A stretch of 64,000 bases of DNA from JBOGOC01 sp050747525 (GCA_050747525.1 JBOGOC010000088.1:1-64000), one strand, 5' to 3'; counted from the stretch's first letter, positions 34,560 to 43,550 are shown. Numbers and translations are program-made. The notes: a model not told the origin generated them from the sequence alone.

Positions 34560-36092
34560 TCAGCCGGTGACCGTGCCGTGGCGCCCGTACACCGGATCCT
34601 TCCCCGGGGTGAGGATCTCGGGGTAGGACGGAGACCGCAGATCCACGGGAAGGTCCAGGGGGACGCCGGGCTCGAACCGGTGCCGTGAGAGGAACAAGCG
34701 GCCCGCGTAGCCGGTGTAGATGAGCTTGATGTTGTTCCAGAGCAGCCAGAAGCTCTGGGCGGGGCAGGCCTTCCAGATCCCGTTCTGAAGGATGTAGCGG
34801 GGATCCCAGTAGAGGCGGATCCCCGCGCCGGTCATGATCCGCGCGAGATCGCGCTCCGAGAGGTGCTGCGTGCGGACGTTGGGGATGAAGCCGTTGTACC
34901 GGTCCAGATCATCCTCGTTGGTCACCAGGCCCTGCTCGAGGAGCTGCCGGCGCAGCTCGGTCTTGGGATAGGGCGTGAGGCACTGAACGATGCCGTGGTC
35001 CACGCCGATCTCCTTGACGTAGCGGTAGGTCGCCCGGACGTCCTCTTCCGTGTCTTCGGGGTTCCCCACGATGAACCCGCCGATGACGATGATGCCGGCG
35101 TCCCGCAGCGCGCGCACGACCTTGCCGGTCTTGCTCGACTGCTTCTTCTTCCCCAACACCTTGAGGTTGCGCTCGTCGCCGCTCTCGATCCCCAGGAACA
35201 CCATCTTCACGCCGCCTCGGGCCATCGCTTCCGCCAGCGACAGGTCCGCGGCGATGGGAAAGACGCTGGCCTGCAGGACGATGAAGAGGTCGTTGACGCC
35301 TTCCTGCTCGAAACGCCGGCAGAGATCCTTCAGTCGGGGGCCATCCAGCGTGATGTTGTCGTCCACGAACAGGGCCCCGCGCGCGCCGCGGGCCTTGATG
35401 GCGCGCAGATCGGCGACCACCTGCTCGTCGGGGTAGAGACGGAAGGTCTTTCCGTACATGCGGCGGATGCTGCAGAAGCCACAGGGCATGGTGCACCCGC
35501 GGCTCGTCTCGGCCACGTCGAAGGAGCGCCCCATCCAGAGGAATTCGCCGCTGACACGGCCGCTCCGATCGGGAGGCCGGATGGCCTCGAGATCCAGGAG
35601 CGGGGCGGGGGCATTGTGCCGGTACTCTTCCCCGTGACGGTACGAGAGGCCCAGGATGGAGGCGGGATCGCCGTGGGAGCCGAGGGTCCGCACCAGGTCG
35701 TTGAAGATCGCCTCCCCCTCGCCGCGGACGACGAAGTCGAAGAGGTTCCGGTCGGGGCCTTCGCCGATCTCCTTCCACATGATGGTGGCGTGGTAGCCCC
35801 CCAGCACGGTGATGACGCCGGGAAGGAGCGCCTTGCACGTCGCCGCGGTCTTGCGCGCCGAGCCGATCTGGAACGACATGGCGGAGATCCCCACGACGTC
35901 GGGGGAGAACTCCCTGAGCGTCCGCTCCAGCACCGGGGCTACGCGCCGTCTGTGTTTCACCAGGTCCAGAATCCGCACGTCGTGACCGCCGTCCAGGTTG
36001 CCGGCGAGACTGCAGAGGCCGAGGTTGGGAAGCTCCATGATGTGATCGAAGCAGGAGGCCGAATCGGGCATGGCCACGAGCAGAATCTTCAT
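34560..36092 (-). CDS. B12-binding radical SAM protein
   Basis: 510 residues. Residues ~1-180 are a cobalamin-binding-like Rossmann domain (KILLVAMPDSASCFDH, VVGISAMSFQIGSARKT, VLGGYHATIMW), though the DxHxxG His motif is not evident. The radical SAM domain begins with GCTMPCGFCS (CxxxCxxC, ~residue 200), followed by FVDDNITLD, FLGIESGDE and GGFIVGNPEDTEEDV. The C-terminal ~100 residues resemble the accessory domain of the BchE-like or elongator-like families. It is co-directional with a TPR protein 22 nt upstream. Reaction unknown. Confidence 0.88.
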   Translation of the reverse strand: MKILLVAMPDSASCFDHIMELPNLGLCSLAGNLDGGHDVRILDLVKHRRRVAPVLERTLREFSPDVVGISAMSFQIGSARKTAATCKALLPGVITVLGGYHATIMWKEIGEGPDRNLFDFVVRGEGEAIFNDLVRTLGSHGDPASILGLSYRHGEEYRHNAPAPLLDLEAIRPPDRSGRVSGEFLWMGRSFDVAETSRGCTMPCGFCSIRRMYGKTFRLYPDEQVVADLRAIKARGARGALFVDDNITLDGPRLKDLCRRFEQEGVNDLFIVLQASVFPIAADLSLAEAMARGGVKMVFLGIESGDERNLKVLGKKKQSSKTGKVVRALRDAGIIVIGGFIVGNPEDTEEDVRATYRYVKEIGVDHGIVQCLTPYPKTELRRQLLEQGLVTNEDDLDRYNGFIPNVRTQHLSERDLARIMTGAGIRLYWDPRYILQNGIWKACPAQSFWLLWNNIKLIYTGYAGRLFLSRHRFEPGVPLDLPVDLRSPSYPEILTPGKDPVYGRHGTVTG

Positions 36093-36114
36093 GAGGGACT
36101 CCAGGTCTATGGGG

Positions 36115-37014
36115 TCATCGGGAAAGCCCGGACCCGGGCCGGGCCATCACACGGGCATACTCGGCGGCGAACAGGGGGCTCTGCGGGTAGTCCCGTATGA
36201 GCTCCTGGAGCTGACGGCGCGCCACCTCCTCCTTTCCTTCGCGCAGCGCGGCGAGCGCCAGCAGGATCTTCGCGTAGGGCTGCAGGTACATCCCGCCTGA
36301 AGCGGTTTTCTCCAGCTGCTGCATTCCAAGGGCCCGGTCGCCATGATACCCCCCGAACCAGAGGAAGAAGCGCACGGTTTTCGGAAGACATCCGATGACG
36401 TAGTTCGCAGAGCCAAGCGCCAGCCAGGCGTCGGCGGCACCGGGGCGGACCGCCAGCAGCCGCTCCGCGTAGTTGTTTGCCTCCTTGAGCCCCCTCAGGC
36501 CCTCGATGTTCTTCTTCTCCAGGATGCTCAGGGCGTTGGATTCCATCCCCGCGGCGAGCGTCATGGCGAAGAGCGCCTCCGGATCACGAGGGTTCTTGTC
36601 CAGAAGCCGGCCGGCCATCGCGCGCGCCCGCTTCAGCGCGCCACGGAAGGCACGCAAACGCTCCGCGTCGGGATGGCCCGTGATCCCCTTCAGAAACTTC
36701 TCGTCGTCGAGGAAATAGTCGCTGGTCATCACTCCCTGGTGGTAGAACTCCTCGAACAGGTAGGCGGCGGCGGTGGAAACCTCCCCGAACGGATGGCCCG
36801 GGTTCTTCTCACTCCACTCGTTGAACGCCTTCCGAGCTTCGGAGAATCTCTGCTCGTAGAGGAACCGGTAGCCGGCTTCCAGCTCCGGCACCCGGTGAAA
36901 CGCCGCTTCCCCGGCCGGAGTTTCGGCGGCCGCACCCGCCGATGACGCGGGCTCCATGCCGGCGGCGAGCGCCGCCGCGAGAAGGAGAATCCGTGCTGCC
37001 GCGATGTTCTTCAT
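36115..37014 (-). CDS. Exported TPR-like protein
   Basis: 299 residues with an N-terminal signal peptide (Met, basic start, hydrophobic core, SAGAAA cleavage region). The mature body is all-helical with tetratricopeptide-like spacing (YRFLYEQRFSEARKAFNEW, NPRDPEALFAM, RPGAADAWLALG, GKEEVARRQLQEL). Such proteins act as periplasmic scaffolds. It lies 22 nt upstream of the B12-binding radical SAM gene on the same strand, so the two may be co-transcribed. It is divergent from the GFA-family gene. Confidence 0.78.
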   Translation of the reverse strand: MKNIAAARILLLAAALAAGMEPASSAGAAAETPAGEAAFHRVPELEAGYRFLYEQRFSEARKAFNEWSEKNPGHPFGEVSTAAAYLFEEFYHQGVMTSDYFLDDEKFLKGITGHPDAERLRAFRGALKRARAMAGRLLDKNPRDPEALFAMTLAAGMESNALSILEKKNIEGLRGLKEANNYAERLLAVRPGAADAWLALGSANYVIGCLPKTVRFFLWFGGYHGDRALGMQQLEKTASGGMYLQPYAKILLALAALREGKEEVARRQLQELIRDYPQSPLFAAEYARVMARPGSGLSR

Positions 37015-37093
37015 GGTCTTTCACCCGATGCCTGACTGTACTGCCAGTCCCGCCCGGGCGCTACAGGTGCTAGTCTGGCCGCCGGAGGCAACG

Positions 37094-37570
37094 GTGACGG
37101 ACACACTTGACGGCGGCTGTGCGTGCGGAGAGGTGCGCTACAGGCTCACTTCCGCGCCCATGTTCGTGCACTGCTGCCACTGCCTGAACTGCCAGCGGCA
37201 CACCGGGAGCGCGTTCGTCATCAATCTGCTGATCGAAGCCGCGCGCGTCGAAACGCTCAGCGGAGCGCCGCAGCCGGTCACCATGCCGCTCAATGGCGGA
37301 AGCCCCAACCGGATCTTCCGATGCCCGACCTGCCGGGTGGCGGTCTGGAGCGAGTACGGCGGCCGGTCGCAGGTCCTCTTCGTCCGGGGCGGGACCCTCG
37401 ATCGTCCATCCGCCGTCTCGCCGGACGTCCACATCTACACCCGATCGAAACTGCCGTGGGTCCAGCTGCCCGCGTCGGTACCGGCCTTCGAGGCCTACTA
37501 CGATCCGAAGGCCCTCTGGCCGGCCGCAAGTCTCGAGCGGAGGCGGGCCGCGCTCTCTCAGAACGTGTAG
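37094..37570 (+). CDS. GFA/CENP-V-family zinc protein
   Basis: 158 residues from a GTG at 37094 with GGAGG 6-7 nt upstream; a Met at 36956 would prefix unrelated Pro/Arg-rich sequence. Zinc ligands are visible in GGCACGEVRY (C9, C11), CCHCLNCQ (C28, C30, C33) and FRCPTC. These are the three Cys clusters of the glutathione-dependent formaldehyde-activating/CENP-V family. The annotated family reaction is not well established, so I do not assign a substrate. It is divergent from the TPR gene, and its end overlaps the porin-like gene by 13 nt tail to tail. Confidence 0.85.
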   Translation: MTDTLDGGCACGEVRYRLTSAPMFVHCCHCLNCQRHTGSAFVINLLIEAARVETLSGAPQPVTMPLNGGSPNRIFRCPTCRVAVWSEYGGRSQVLFVRGGTLDRPSAVSPDVHIYTRSKLPWVQLPASVPAFEAYYDPKALWPAASLERRRAALSQNV

Positions 37571-38703
37571 TTGAAGTCGACTCTCGCGCGCATGCCGTCC
37601 TCGACGGTGGTGATCGCCTCGACCCGGTAGTACCGGGCCAGCAGATTCATCTTCGAATTGAAGGCCCACCCGAACCGCAGCTCGTCTCCCACCATGTTGC
37701 TGGCGCGGATCTGCCCGTTGCTCCCCCACCGCACCCAGTCGTCCTCCGCGTAGGAGTTCTGCACGGCGAACGTCTGGATGCGGGCATGGTACCAGCCGAC
37801 GAGCCATTGTCCCTTCTCGTCCAGAGAGCCCCAGGTCGCCAGCAGGACGTAGCCATCGACCTGATCGAAGTTCTCGGCGGTGAACGTGTCGGGATCGTCG
37901 TCCGCATAGCCCTCGACGTTGTGCATGACGTCGGCGCCCAGCACCAGGGGACGCCCCCCGGCCGCGAAGCGCGCCTGCAGGGAGACCTCCAGCAGCAGGT
38001 AGTCACGCGAGCCGTTTCCGTCGAGCAGATTGACCCCTTCGGGATTATCCGGGTCGGCATTGAAGCCGTAGACGCCGGCGGCGAAGGCCCACTTCACTCC
38101 GGCCAGCTCCGGCTGCCAGGCGGCCTGCGCTCCCGCCATGGTCCCGGAGAACCCGGTCGTCCCCACGGGGGGGGAGAAGAGCCCTCCCGAGAATGAGAGC
38201 TTCCCCGGCCCGGCGTCGCCGCTCCATTTCGCCGCGGCGCCCATCATCGTCACGTCGCTGTCGAAGAGCAGCTCGTCCTGCTTCCAGAAGGGAAGCTCGT
38301 TGCGTCCCGCCCAGGCTTCGAAGCCCCCGGTCTTGCCCATCAGGTACCAGAGATCGAAGTCGAAGTCCGCGGGCCCCGATTCGTTGCCGCCTGTTTCAAG
38401 GAGAGTGATGTTGGAGGATTGCTGGCTCTGTTCGTCTCCGGTGCGCACGCGAGCCCCGGCCTGCCAGTGTTCGTTGGGGTCGAAGCGGAACCCGACGCGG
38501 AGGCGGGCGCGCAGGCGCGTGCGGTCTTCATACGGGACGCCGTCGGCTTGCTGGCCGTTCCAGTCGGTCTCGACGCGGAAGCGGGTGTCGCCGTAGAGAA
38601 CGAATTTTTCCGTCGCGTACAGATCGGCCCTGGCCGTCGCGGTCGTCGCGAGCAGCAAGGCGGCCGTGACCGTGATCCATTGAATACGGAGGCGCTGGTT
38701 CAG
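37558..38703 (-). CDS. Porin-like outer-membrane beta-barrel protein
   Basis: Strand-rich sequence with alternating aromatic/hydrophobic residues and a C-terminal NYTF, typical of outer-membrane barrels. Segments such as DTRFRVETDWNG, WYLMGKTGG and AWAGRNELPF resemble alginate-export/porin-type proteins. Conventional starts give only MLLATTATARA (TTG, 38658), too short for a signal peptide. A CTG at 38703 preceded by GGAGGG gives a full basic-plus-hydrophobic signal peptide and 381 residues, so I prefer it; the start remains uncertain. It is divergent from the ABC exporter. Confidence 0.72.
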   Translation of the reverse strand: MNQRLRIQWITVTAALLLATTATARADLYATEKFVLYGDTRFRVETDWNGQQADGVPYEDRTRLRARLRVGFRFDPNEHWQAGARVRTGDEQSQQSSNITLLETGGNESGPADFDFDLWYLMGKTGGFEAWAGRNELPFWKQDELLFDSDVTMMGAAAKWSGDAGPGKLSFSGGLFSPPVGTTGFSGTMAGAQAAWQPELAGVKWAFAAGVYGFNADPDNPEGVNLLDGNGSRDYLLLEVSLQARFAAGGRPLVLGADVMHNVEGYADDDPDTFTAENFDQVDGYVLLATWGSLDEKGQWLVGWYHARIQTFAVQNSYAEDDWVRWGSNGQIRASNMVGDELRFGWAFNSKMNLLARYYRVEAITTVEDGMRARVDFNYTF

Positions 38704-38765
38704 CGCTGTCCCTCCATGGAGCCCGGTCAGAGTATCCTCGTGGCCAGAGAGGATTCAACCGCCCC

Positions 38766-39773
38766 ATGATCTCCGTCGGCGACCTGCGCAAGCACTACAA
38801 GGTCCACAAGCGGCCGCCCGGGCTGAAGGCCGCCCTCCGCTCCGTCTTTCATCGCAGCTACACGACGGTCAAGGCCGTGGACGGGATCACCTTCACCGTC
38901 CAGCCGGGTGAGCGCGTCGGTTTCCTGGGCCCGAACGGCGCCGGCAAGACCACCACCCTCAAGGTTCTCTCCGGCCTGCTGCACCCTACAAGCGGCGAGG
39001 TGCGCGTGGACGGGCACGAGCCGAGGCGGCGGGAGCGTGCCTTCCTGAGCCGGATCATGCTGGTGACGGGCCAGAAGCAGCAGCTGCTCTGGGACCTGCC
39101 CCCCGCGGAGACCTTCGAGCTGAACCGCGCCATCTACGACGTTCCCGCCGCCGAGTTCCGCGAGACGGTGGCCGAGCTGACCGAGCTTCTCGAGCTGGGC
39201 GACCTGGTCACCAGGCCGGCCCGCCAACTCTCGCTGGGCGAGCGGATGAAGTGCGAGCTGGCGGCGGCGCTGATCCACCGTCCCCGGGTGCTCTTCATGG
39301 ACGAGCCGACCATCGGCCTCGACGTCTCCATGCAGGCCGTCATCCGCGGATTCATCAGGAGCTACAACGAGCGGCGGGGCGCCACCATTCTCCTGACCAG
39401 TCACTACATGGACGACGTGGCCGCTCTGTGTCCGCGCGTGATCGTCATCGACAAAGGACGGCTCTCCTACGATGGCGGGCTCGAGGCTCTCGTGCGGCAC
39501 GTGCGGCCCGAGAAGCGGGTGGTCCTTCGCCTGGATCGGGAGGTCGACGCGGCGTCGCTCGCCTCGCTGGGCCGCGTGGTGACACACGAGAGCGCCGAGG
39601 CCGTTCTCCAGGTGGGCCAGGAGGCCGTCAACGCCACCGTGACGCGGGCCCTGGCGACCCTGCCGGTGCGCGATCTGACGGTGGAGAACGCGCCGCTCGA
39701 AGAGGTGATGAGCGAGCTGTTCGCCCGCAGCCGAGCCGCGCGCGAGTCCGGGCAGGACGGCCCGCCCGCATGA
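38766..39773 (+). CDS. ABC-2 exporter ATPase
   Basis: 335 residues. Walker A GPNGAGKT (~56-63), signature LSLGERMK, Walker B VLFMDEPT and a switch His in LTSHYMDD are intact. The extra C-terminal ~90 residues after the ATPase core fit the DrrA/NatA-type ATPases that pair with ABC-2 permeases. Its stop overlaps the first permease start by 4 nt (ATGA). Cargo is unknown; this family exports drugs, glycans or lipids. Confidence 0.9.
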   Translation: MISVGDLRKHYKVHKRPPGLKAALRSVFHRSYTTVKAVDGITFTVQPGERVGFLGPNGAGKTTTLKVLSGLLHPTSGEVRVDGHEPRRRERAFLSRIMLVTGQKQQLLWDLPPAETFELNRAIYDVPAAEFRETVAELTELLELGDLVTRPARQLSLGERMKCELAAALIHRPRVLFMDEPTIGLDVSMQAVIRGFIRSYNERRGATILLTSHYMDDVAALCPRVIVIDKGRLSYDGGLEALVRHVRPEKRVVLRLDREVDAASLASLGRVVTHESAEAVLQVGQEAVNATVTRALATLPVRDLTVENAPLEEVMSELFARSRAARESGQDGPPA

Positions 39774-40573
39774 GGCGATACGCCACCGTCCGCGCCCTGC
39801 CCACCCTCTTCAAGGTGGGATTCGCCGAGGCCGTGGCCTACCGCGCCGAGTTCCTCGTTTGGATGCTGTCCAACACCATGCCGCTCATCATGCTGGCCCT
39901 CTGGTCCGCCGTGGCCCGCGAGGCGCCGGTGGGCCGGTTCGGGCAGAGGGAGTTCGTCGCCTACTTCCTGGCCACGTTCATCGTGCGCCAGCTCACCAGC
40001 TCCTGGACCGCCTGGCAGATGAACTACGACATCCGTCAGGGGACGCTGGCGCTGCGCCTGTTGAGGCCCATCCATCCGATGCTGATGTACGCCGTGGACA
40101 ACCTGGCCGCGCAGCCGATGAGGCTCACGGTCGCGCTGCCCATGGCCGCGGTCTGGCTGTGGACCCTGGGCGCCGGCCAGCTGCCGCGCGATCCGGCCGT
40201 GTGGCTGGCCTTCGGCCTGGCCGTGCTGGGAGGATGGCTCATCACCTTCTGCGCCAACTTCTGCATCGGCTGCCTCGCCTTCTTCATGGAGAGCAGCGTC
40301 AAGGTGATGGACGTCTGGCTGGCGCTCTACTTCGTCTTCAGCGGCTATCTCATTCCCGTCGAGCTCTTCCCTCCGGCGGTGAGAGCCGTCGCCGACTGGC
40401 TTCCCTTCCGCTATCAGATCGGGCTTCCGGTCGAGCTGATCACCTCGGCACACGATCGCGGGGCGGCCCTCGCGCTGCTCGGCATCCAGTGGATCTGGGT
40501 CGTCGTCATGGTGGCCGGGGCGATGGCGCTCTGGCGCAAGGGGCTCACGCGGTTCTCCGCCTACGGAGGATGA
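39770..40573 (+). CDS. ABC-2 exporter permease 1 (DUF990-like)
   Basis: 267 residues, about six transmembrane helices, no ATPase motif. The start at 39770 is fixed by the 4-nt ATGA overlap with the ATPase gene. The pattern (basic N-terminus, YRAEFLVWMLSNTMPL, TSSWTAWQMNYDIRQGTLALRLLRP) fits the ABC-2 type permeases often annotated ABC2_membrane_6. It is the first of two non-identical permeases encoded in tandem, so the exporter is probably a heterodimer with one ATPase type. Confidence 0.87.
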   Translation: MRRYATVRALPTLFKVGFAEAVAYRAEFLVWMLSNTMPLIMLALWSAVAREAPVGRFGQREFVAYFLATFIVRQLTSSWTAWQMNYDIRQGTLALRLLRPIHPMLMYAVDNLAAQPMRLTVALPMAAVWLWTLGAGQLPRDPAVWLAFGLAVLGGWLITFCANFCIGCLAFFMESSVKVMDVWLALYFVFSGYLIPVELFPPAVRAVADWLPFRYQIGLPVELITSAHDRGAALALLGIQWIWVVVMVAGAMALWRKGLTRFSAYGG

Positions 40574-40575
40574 CC

Positions 40576-41370
40576 ATGAGCGTCCCGCGGTACGCGCGGC
40601 TCCTGGGCGCTCAGCTGAGGGCGTCGACCCTCATGCTGCTGCAATATCGCTACGACTTCCTGGTGGACGGAGCGCTCGAGATCCTCTGGGCCGCGACGGC
40701 GCTGGTGCCGATCTTCGTGGTCTTTCGCGCGCGGGAGACGGTGGCGGGCTGGTCGTTCGGCGAGGCACTGCTGGTGACCGGCTGGTTCATCCTGCTGCAG
40801 GGGATCCTGGAAGGGGCCATCAACCCGAGCCTCACCAGCGTGGTGGAGCACATCCGGACCGGCACGCTCGATTTCGTCCTTCTCAAGCCAGCCGACGCGC
40901 AGTTCCTCGTCTCCACCGCGAGGTTCCAGCCCTGGCGCGCGACCAACGTCCTGACGGCCGGCGTGGTCTTCGTCTACGCCTTCCACCTGATCGGCCGGCC
41001 GCCGTCGATTTCCGGTGTTCTGAGTGCCTTCCTTCTGCTGTTCTCGTCGTCCCTTCTTCTCTACTCTCTGTGGATCCTGGTCGTGAGCGCCGCGTTCTAC
41101 GTCGTGAAGATCGACAATCTGAGCGTGCTGTTCAGCTCGATCTTCGACGCGGCGCGCTGGCCCTCCACGGTCTTCCGGGGGGTGCTCGCCTTCGTGTTCA
41201 CCTTCGTGATCCCGCTGGCCCTCATGACCACCTACCCGGCCCTCGCCATGCTGGGGAAGCTGAGAGGCTCGACCCTGGTGCTCGCCCTGGCCGGGGCCGT
41301 CGCGTTCGCTGTTCTCGCCCGCCTCGTCTGGCTCCACTCCATCGGGAAGTACACGTCGGCCAGCAGTTGA
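40576..41370 (+). CDS. ABC-2 exporter permease 2
   Basis: 264 residues with about six helices, paralogous to the preceding permease (similar YRYDFLVDGALEILWAATALVP and the GTLDFVLLKP loop). The ATG at 40576 is favoured because GGAGG lies 6 nt upstream; an ATG at 40570 also fits as a 4-nt overlap. It completes an ATPase-permease-permease exporter of three genes in 2.6 kb. No substrate-specific gene is linked. Confidence 0.87.
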   Translation: MSVPRYARLLGAQLRASTLMLLQYRYDFLVDGALEILWAATALVPIFVVFRARETVAGWSFGEALLVTGWFILLQGILEGAINPSLTSVVEHIRTGTLDFVLLKPADAQFLVSTARFQPWRATNVLTAGVVFVYAFHLIGRPPSISGVLSAFLLLFSSSLLLYSLWILVVSAAFYVVKIDNLSVLFSSIFDAARWPSTVFRGVLAFVFTFVIPLALMTTYPALAMLGKLRGSTLVLALAGAVAFAVLARLVWLHSIGKYTSASS

Positions 41371-41410
41371 TCGCACAATTCACGGCTCGCCTCTTGCGTG
41401 ACCGCGGCCG

Positions 41411-42283
41411 CTACGGGCACGCCCCCGCGGAGCCGGCGATCTCGGCGTCCCGGAGCCCCAGTTGCCATGGCGAGCCCGAGTCCCAGGTCCCGTCTCCTTT
41501 GCAGTTCGCTCCGCGCACGAGGAACCAGTGTCCCGCCCCCGGGGGTGGTGGAGACGGCTCCGCGAAGAGGATCGACGACCCGGTCAGGCCCGAGGCGACG
41601 CAGCCCTGGGTCGCGGCGGTGAAGTCGCCGCCGCTGCTCTGGAGGAGTCCGAGGCTGCCGCGGACGACCTCGTACCAGGCCGCGCCCGCCGGGGCGGTCC
41701 AGCTCAACAGCACATCGCCACCCGGCGCGGTGCTCGCGGTGAGATCCGGTGACCCCGCGGGCGGACTGGCCGTCGCCTGGCACCACGAGGTCGCGAGACC
41801 GTAGGACACAGGGCCGAGCGAGGCGAAGGTGATCCAGCCGAGGTTCTCGCTCCAGGCCCGGCCGTCAAACCGCCCGGTGAAAGGGTCGACCGTCACTCCG
41901 TAGCTGGCCGTCGTGCAGGAGCCGGTGCTGGCGCACGAGAAGCTGATCCAGCCGGCCGCCTCGCTCCAGGCGAACCCGGCGAGCATGCCGTGGCCGTCGT
42001 TGGTGACGCCGTAGGTGACCGCCCCGCAACTTCCCGTGTTCTGGCACGACAGGCTGGCCCAGCCGATGTTCTCCCCCCACATCCAGCCCGTGAGCCGAAA
42101 GTCTTCCACCTGCACACCGGGACCTCCGTCGCCCAGCGGCTCGGCGTTCAGCCATCCGACGTTCTCGGCATAGACATACTGGGAGCCGTTCTGCAACGGG
42201 TCGACGTTTTCCGAATGCAGGAGGTGTGGGTCGAGCGCGGCGACGGTGGCCCCGGCCAGGATGAACGGGATGAGGCGCGTCAC
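41411..42283 (-). CDS. Secreted GW(I/A)S-repeat protein with Cys-Pro C-terminal module
   Basis: 290 residues from the GTG at 42283, which overlaps the upstream stop as GTGA and gives a signal peptide (MTRLIPFILAGATVAA); an ATG at 42298 is the alternative. The N-terminal half repeats (W/Y)xENxGW(I/A)xF/L with conserved Trp, Glu and Asn (YAENVGW, WGENIGWASL, WSEAAGWISF, WSENLGWITF), each with nearby paired cysteines. The C-terminal ~110 residues are the fibronectin-like module (GDVLLSWTAP, GHWFLVRGANC) ending in Ala-Cys-Pro. Probably exposed on the cell surface; function unknown. Confidence 0.78.
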   Translation of the reverse strand: MTRLIPFILAGATVAALDPHLLHSENVDPLQNGSQYVYAENVGWLNAEPLGDGGPGVQVEDFRLTGWMWGENIGWASLSCQNTGSCGAVTYGVTNDGHGMLAGFAWSEAAGWISFSCASTGSCTTASYGVTVDPFTGRFDGRAWSENLGWITFASLGPVSYGLATSWCQATASPPAGSPDLTASTAPGGDVLLSWTAPAGAAWYEVVRGSLGLLQSSGGDFTAATQGCVASGLTGSSILFAEPSPPPPGAGHWFLVRGANCKGDGTWDSGSPWQLGLRDAEIAGSAGACP

Positions 42284-43308
42284 TGGAAATTCGCCCATGG
42301 TCCTGCCGTCGCCGGATTGGTGCTGATGGGGCCGACCTTGTTTCCGGGCGTAATGTCGAACGGGACCATGTTATCCGAGGCGCTGTTCTTCACGACCAGG
42401 TTGGCGGCCCCGTCCACTAGGATGCCATAGAAATTGAGCGTCGACTGGTTGTCTTCGATCCGGTTAAAGTGCCCTGCCGCATTGATCCCAGCGGTGGTGT
42501 TGTTGTCGGCGGTGTTGCCCCGCACCACACAGCGGCTCCCCGCCAGATAGATCCCGTAGGAGGTGTTGTCAGCCACTGTGCAGTTCTCGATCGTCCCTCC
42601 GTCGAATGACAAGATCCCGACAGAGTTCTGGCGGGCGACGCTGCGGCTGACGCGGCTGCCTGTGCCCAATTGGAATCCCGTCGCGTTGCCATACGACGTG
42701 CAGTCGGTGGCCGTGCTGCCGGCGCCCAGGCTGAACCCCGAGCCGCCGTTGCCACTGGCGGTGGAGCCGGTCACCATGCTCCCCGCATCGGCGAAGATGC
42801 CGTCCTGGCCGTTGCTCGAAGCGATCACGTTCCGGACGATGCTCTGCGGGCCGGCCCCAAGGCCTCCCGTCAAATTGGCGCTGAGGTGCACATCCTCGAC
42901 GGTCGAGTTGGGCCCCACGCTGATCCCGACGCCGCCCCAGTCGCGGACGGCCCCGTTGCGGATGACGATCTGCCCGACCGTATCGGCCTGGATGCCCTCG
43001 AGTGTGAACGGGTGGCCCCCGATGAGAGAGAAGCCGTTCAGATCGAGAGTGACGTTGCTCGAGGTGATCCGGATGCCGGGCTGGTCCGGGACGCCGCCCA
43101 GGTCTGACGTCAGATAGTACGAGCCCGGCGCCGCGATCACGATCGGGATGGAACTGATGGGAATGCGCGGCTCCACCTGCTGGATCGTCTTCATCGTGGG
43201 TGCCGGGGGCCCCGGCGGCTCGAGCTGCCCGCCAAGGGCCACCACCGCGAAGAGGCCCGACGCCGCGAGCACGAACATCCCCCGGCGCATCCTCCGCCTG
43301 GTATCCAT
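42280..43308 (-). CDS. Secreted right-handed beta-helix protein
   Basis: 342 residues from the Met at 43308, giving a signal peptide (basic RRRMRRG, hydrophobic core, ALGG). Residues ~70-330 show repeated short strands with Asn/Gly/Ser ladders (TVEDVHLSAN, IVRNVIASSNGQDGIF, ATDCTSYGNATGFQL, TIENCTVADNTSYGIYL), typical of parallel beta-helix/NosD-like proteins, with hydrophobic stacking each ~22 residues. It may bind a surface polysaccharide, as many beta-helices do, but no catalytic residues can be named. Its stop overlaps the next gene start. Confidence 0.8.
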   Translation of the reverse strand: MDTRRRMRRGMFVLAASGLFAVVALGGQLEPPGPPAPTMKTIQQVEPRIPISSIPIVIAAPGSYYLTSDLGGVPDQPGIRITSSNVTLDLNGFSLIGGHPFTLEGIQADTVGQIVIRNGAVRDWGGVGISVGPNSTVEDVHLSANLTGGLGAGPQSIVRNVIASSNGQDGIFADAGSMVTGSTASGNGGSGFSLGAGSTATDCTSYGNATGFQLGTGSRVSRSVARQNSVGILSFDGGTIENCTVADNTSYGIYLAGSRCVVRGNTADNNTTAGINAAGHFNRIEDNQSTLNFYGILVDGAANLVVKNSASDNMVPFDITPGNKVGPISTNPATAGPWANFQ

Positions 43309-43470
43309 GTTTCCTAGCCGGCGTGTGCCGGCGAATGTGAAACCCGTTCCTCGCAGTTCCAACCTGGCCTGGAGAACAGCTCCCGTCCAGCCAAGCCAAA
43401 CTGCTGGCCGAATCGTACTCCTGACTCCCATGATTTCGGTCAACCAGCCAGGTCATCCACCGACTGAAGT

Positions 43471-43514
43471 ACGAAGCGTTTCGTGTTGACACGACGAAGC
43501 TCTTCGTAGACAAT
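43471..43514 (+). promoter_or_regulatory. Promoter with two BlaI-type operator repeats
   Basis: TTGACA (43486-43491) and GACAAT (43509-43514) are spaced by 17 nt, the ideal -35/-10 spacing. Two inverted repeats sit in and beside it: ACGAAGCGTTTCGT at 43471-43484 and ACGAAGCTCTTCGT at 43494-43507, identical at 12 of 14 positions. One lies directly upstream of the -35, the other between -35 and -10. Their position immediately before a BlaI-family repressor gene makes autorepression likely. Confidence 0.75.
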
Positions 43515-43550
43515 GCGTCATCCGGCCTGAACGCAAGGCAAGGAGGCCCC

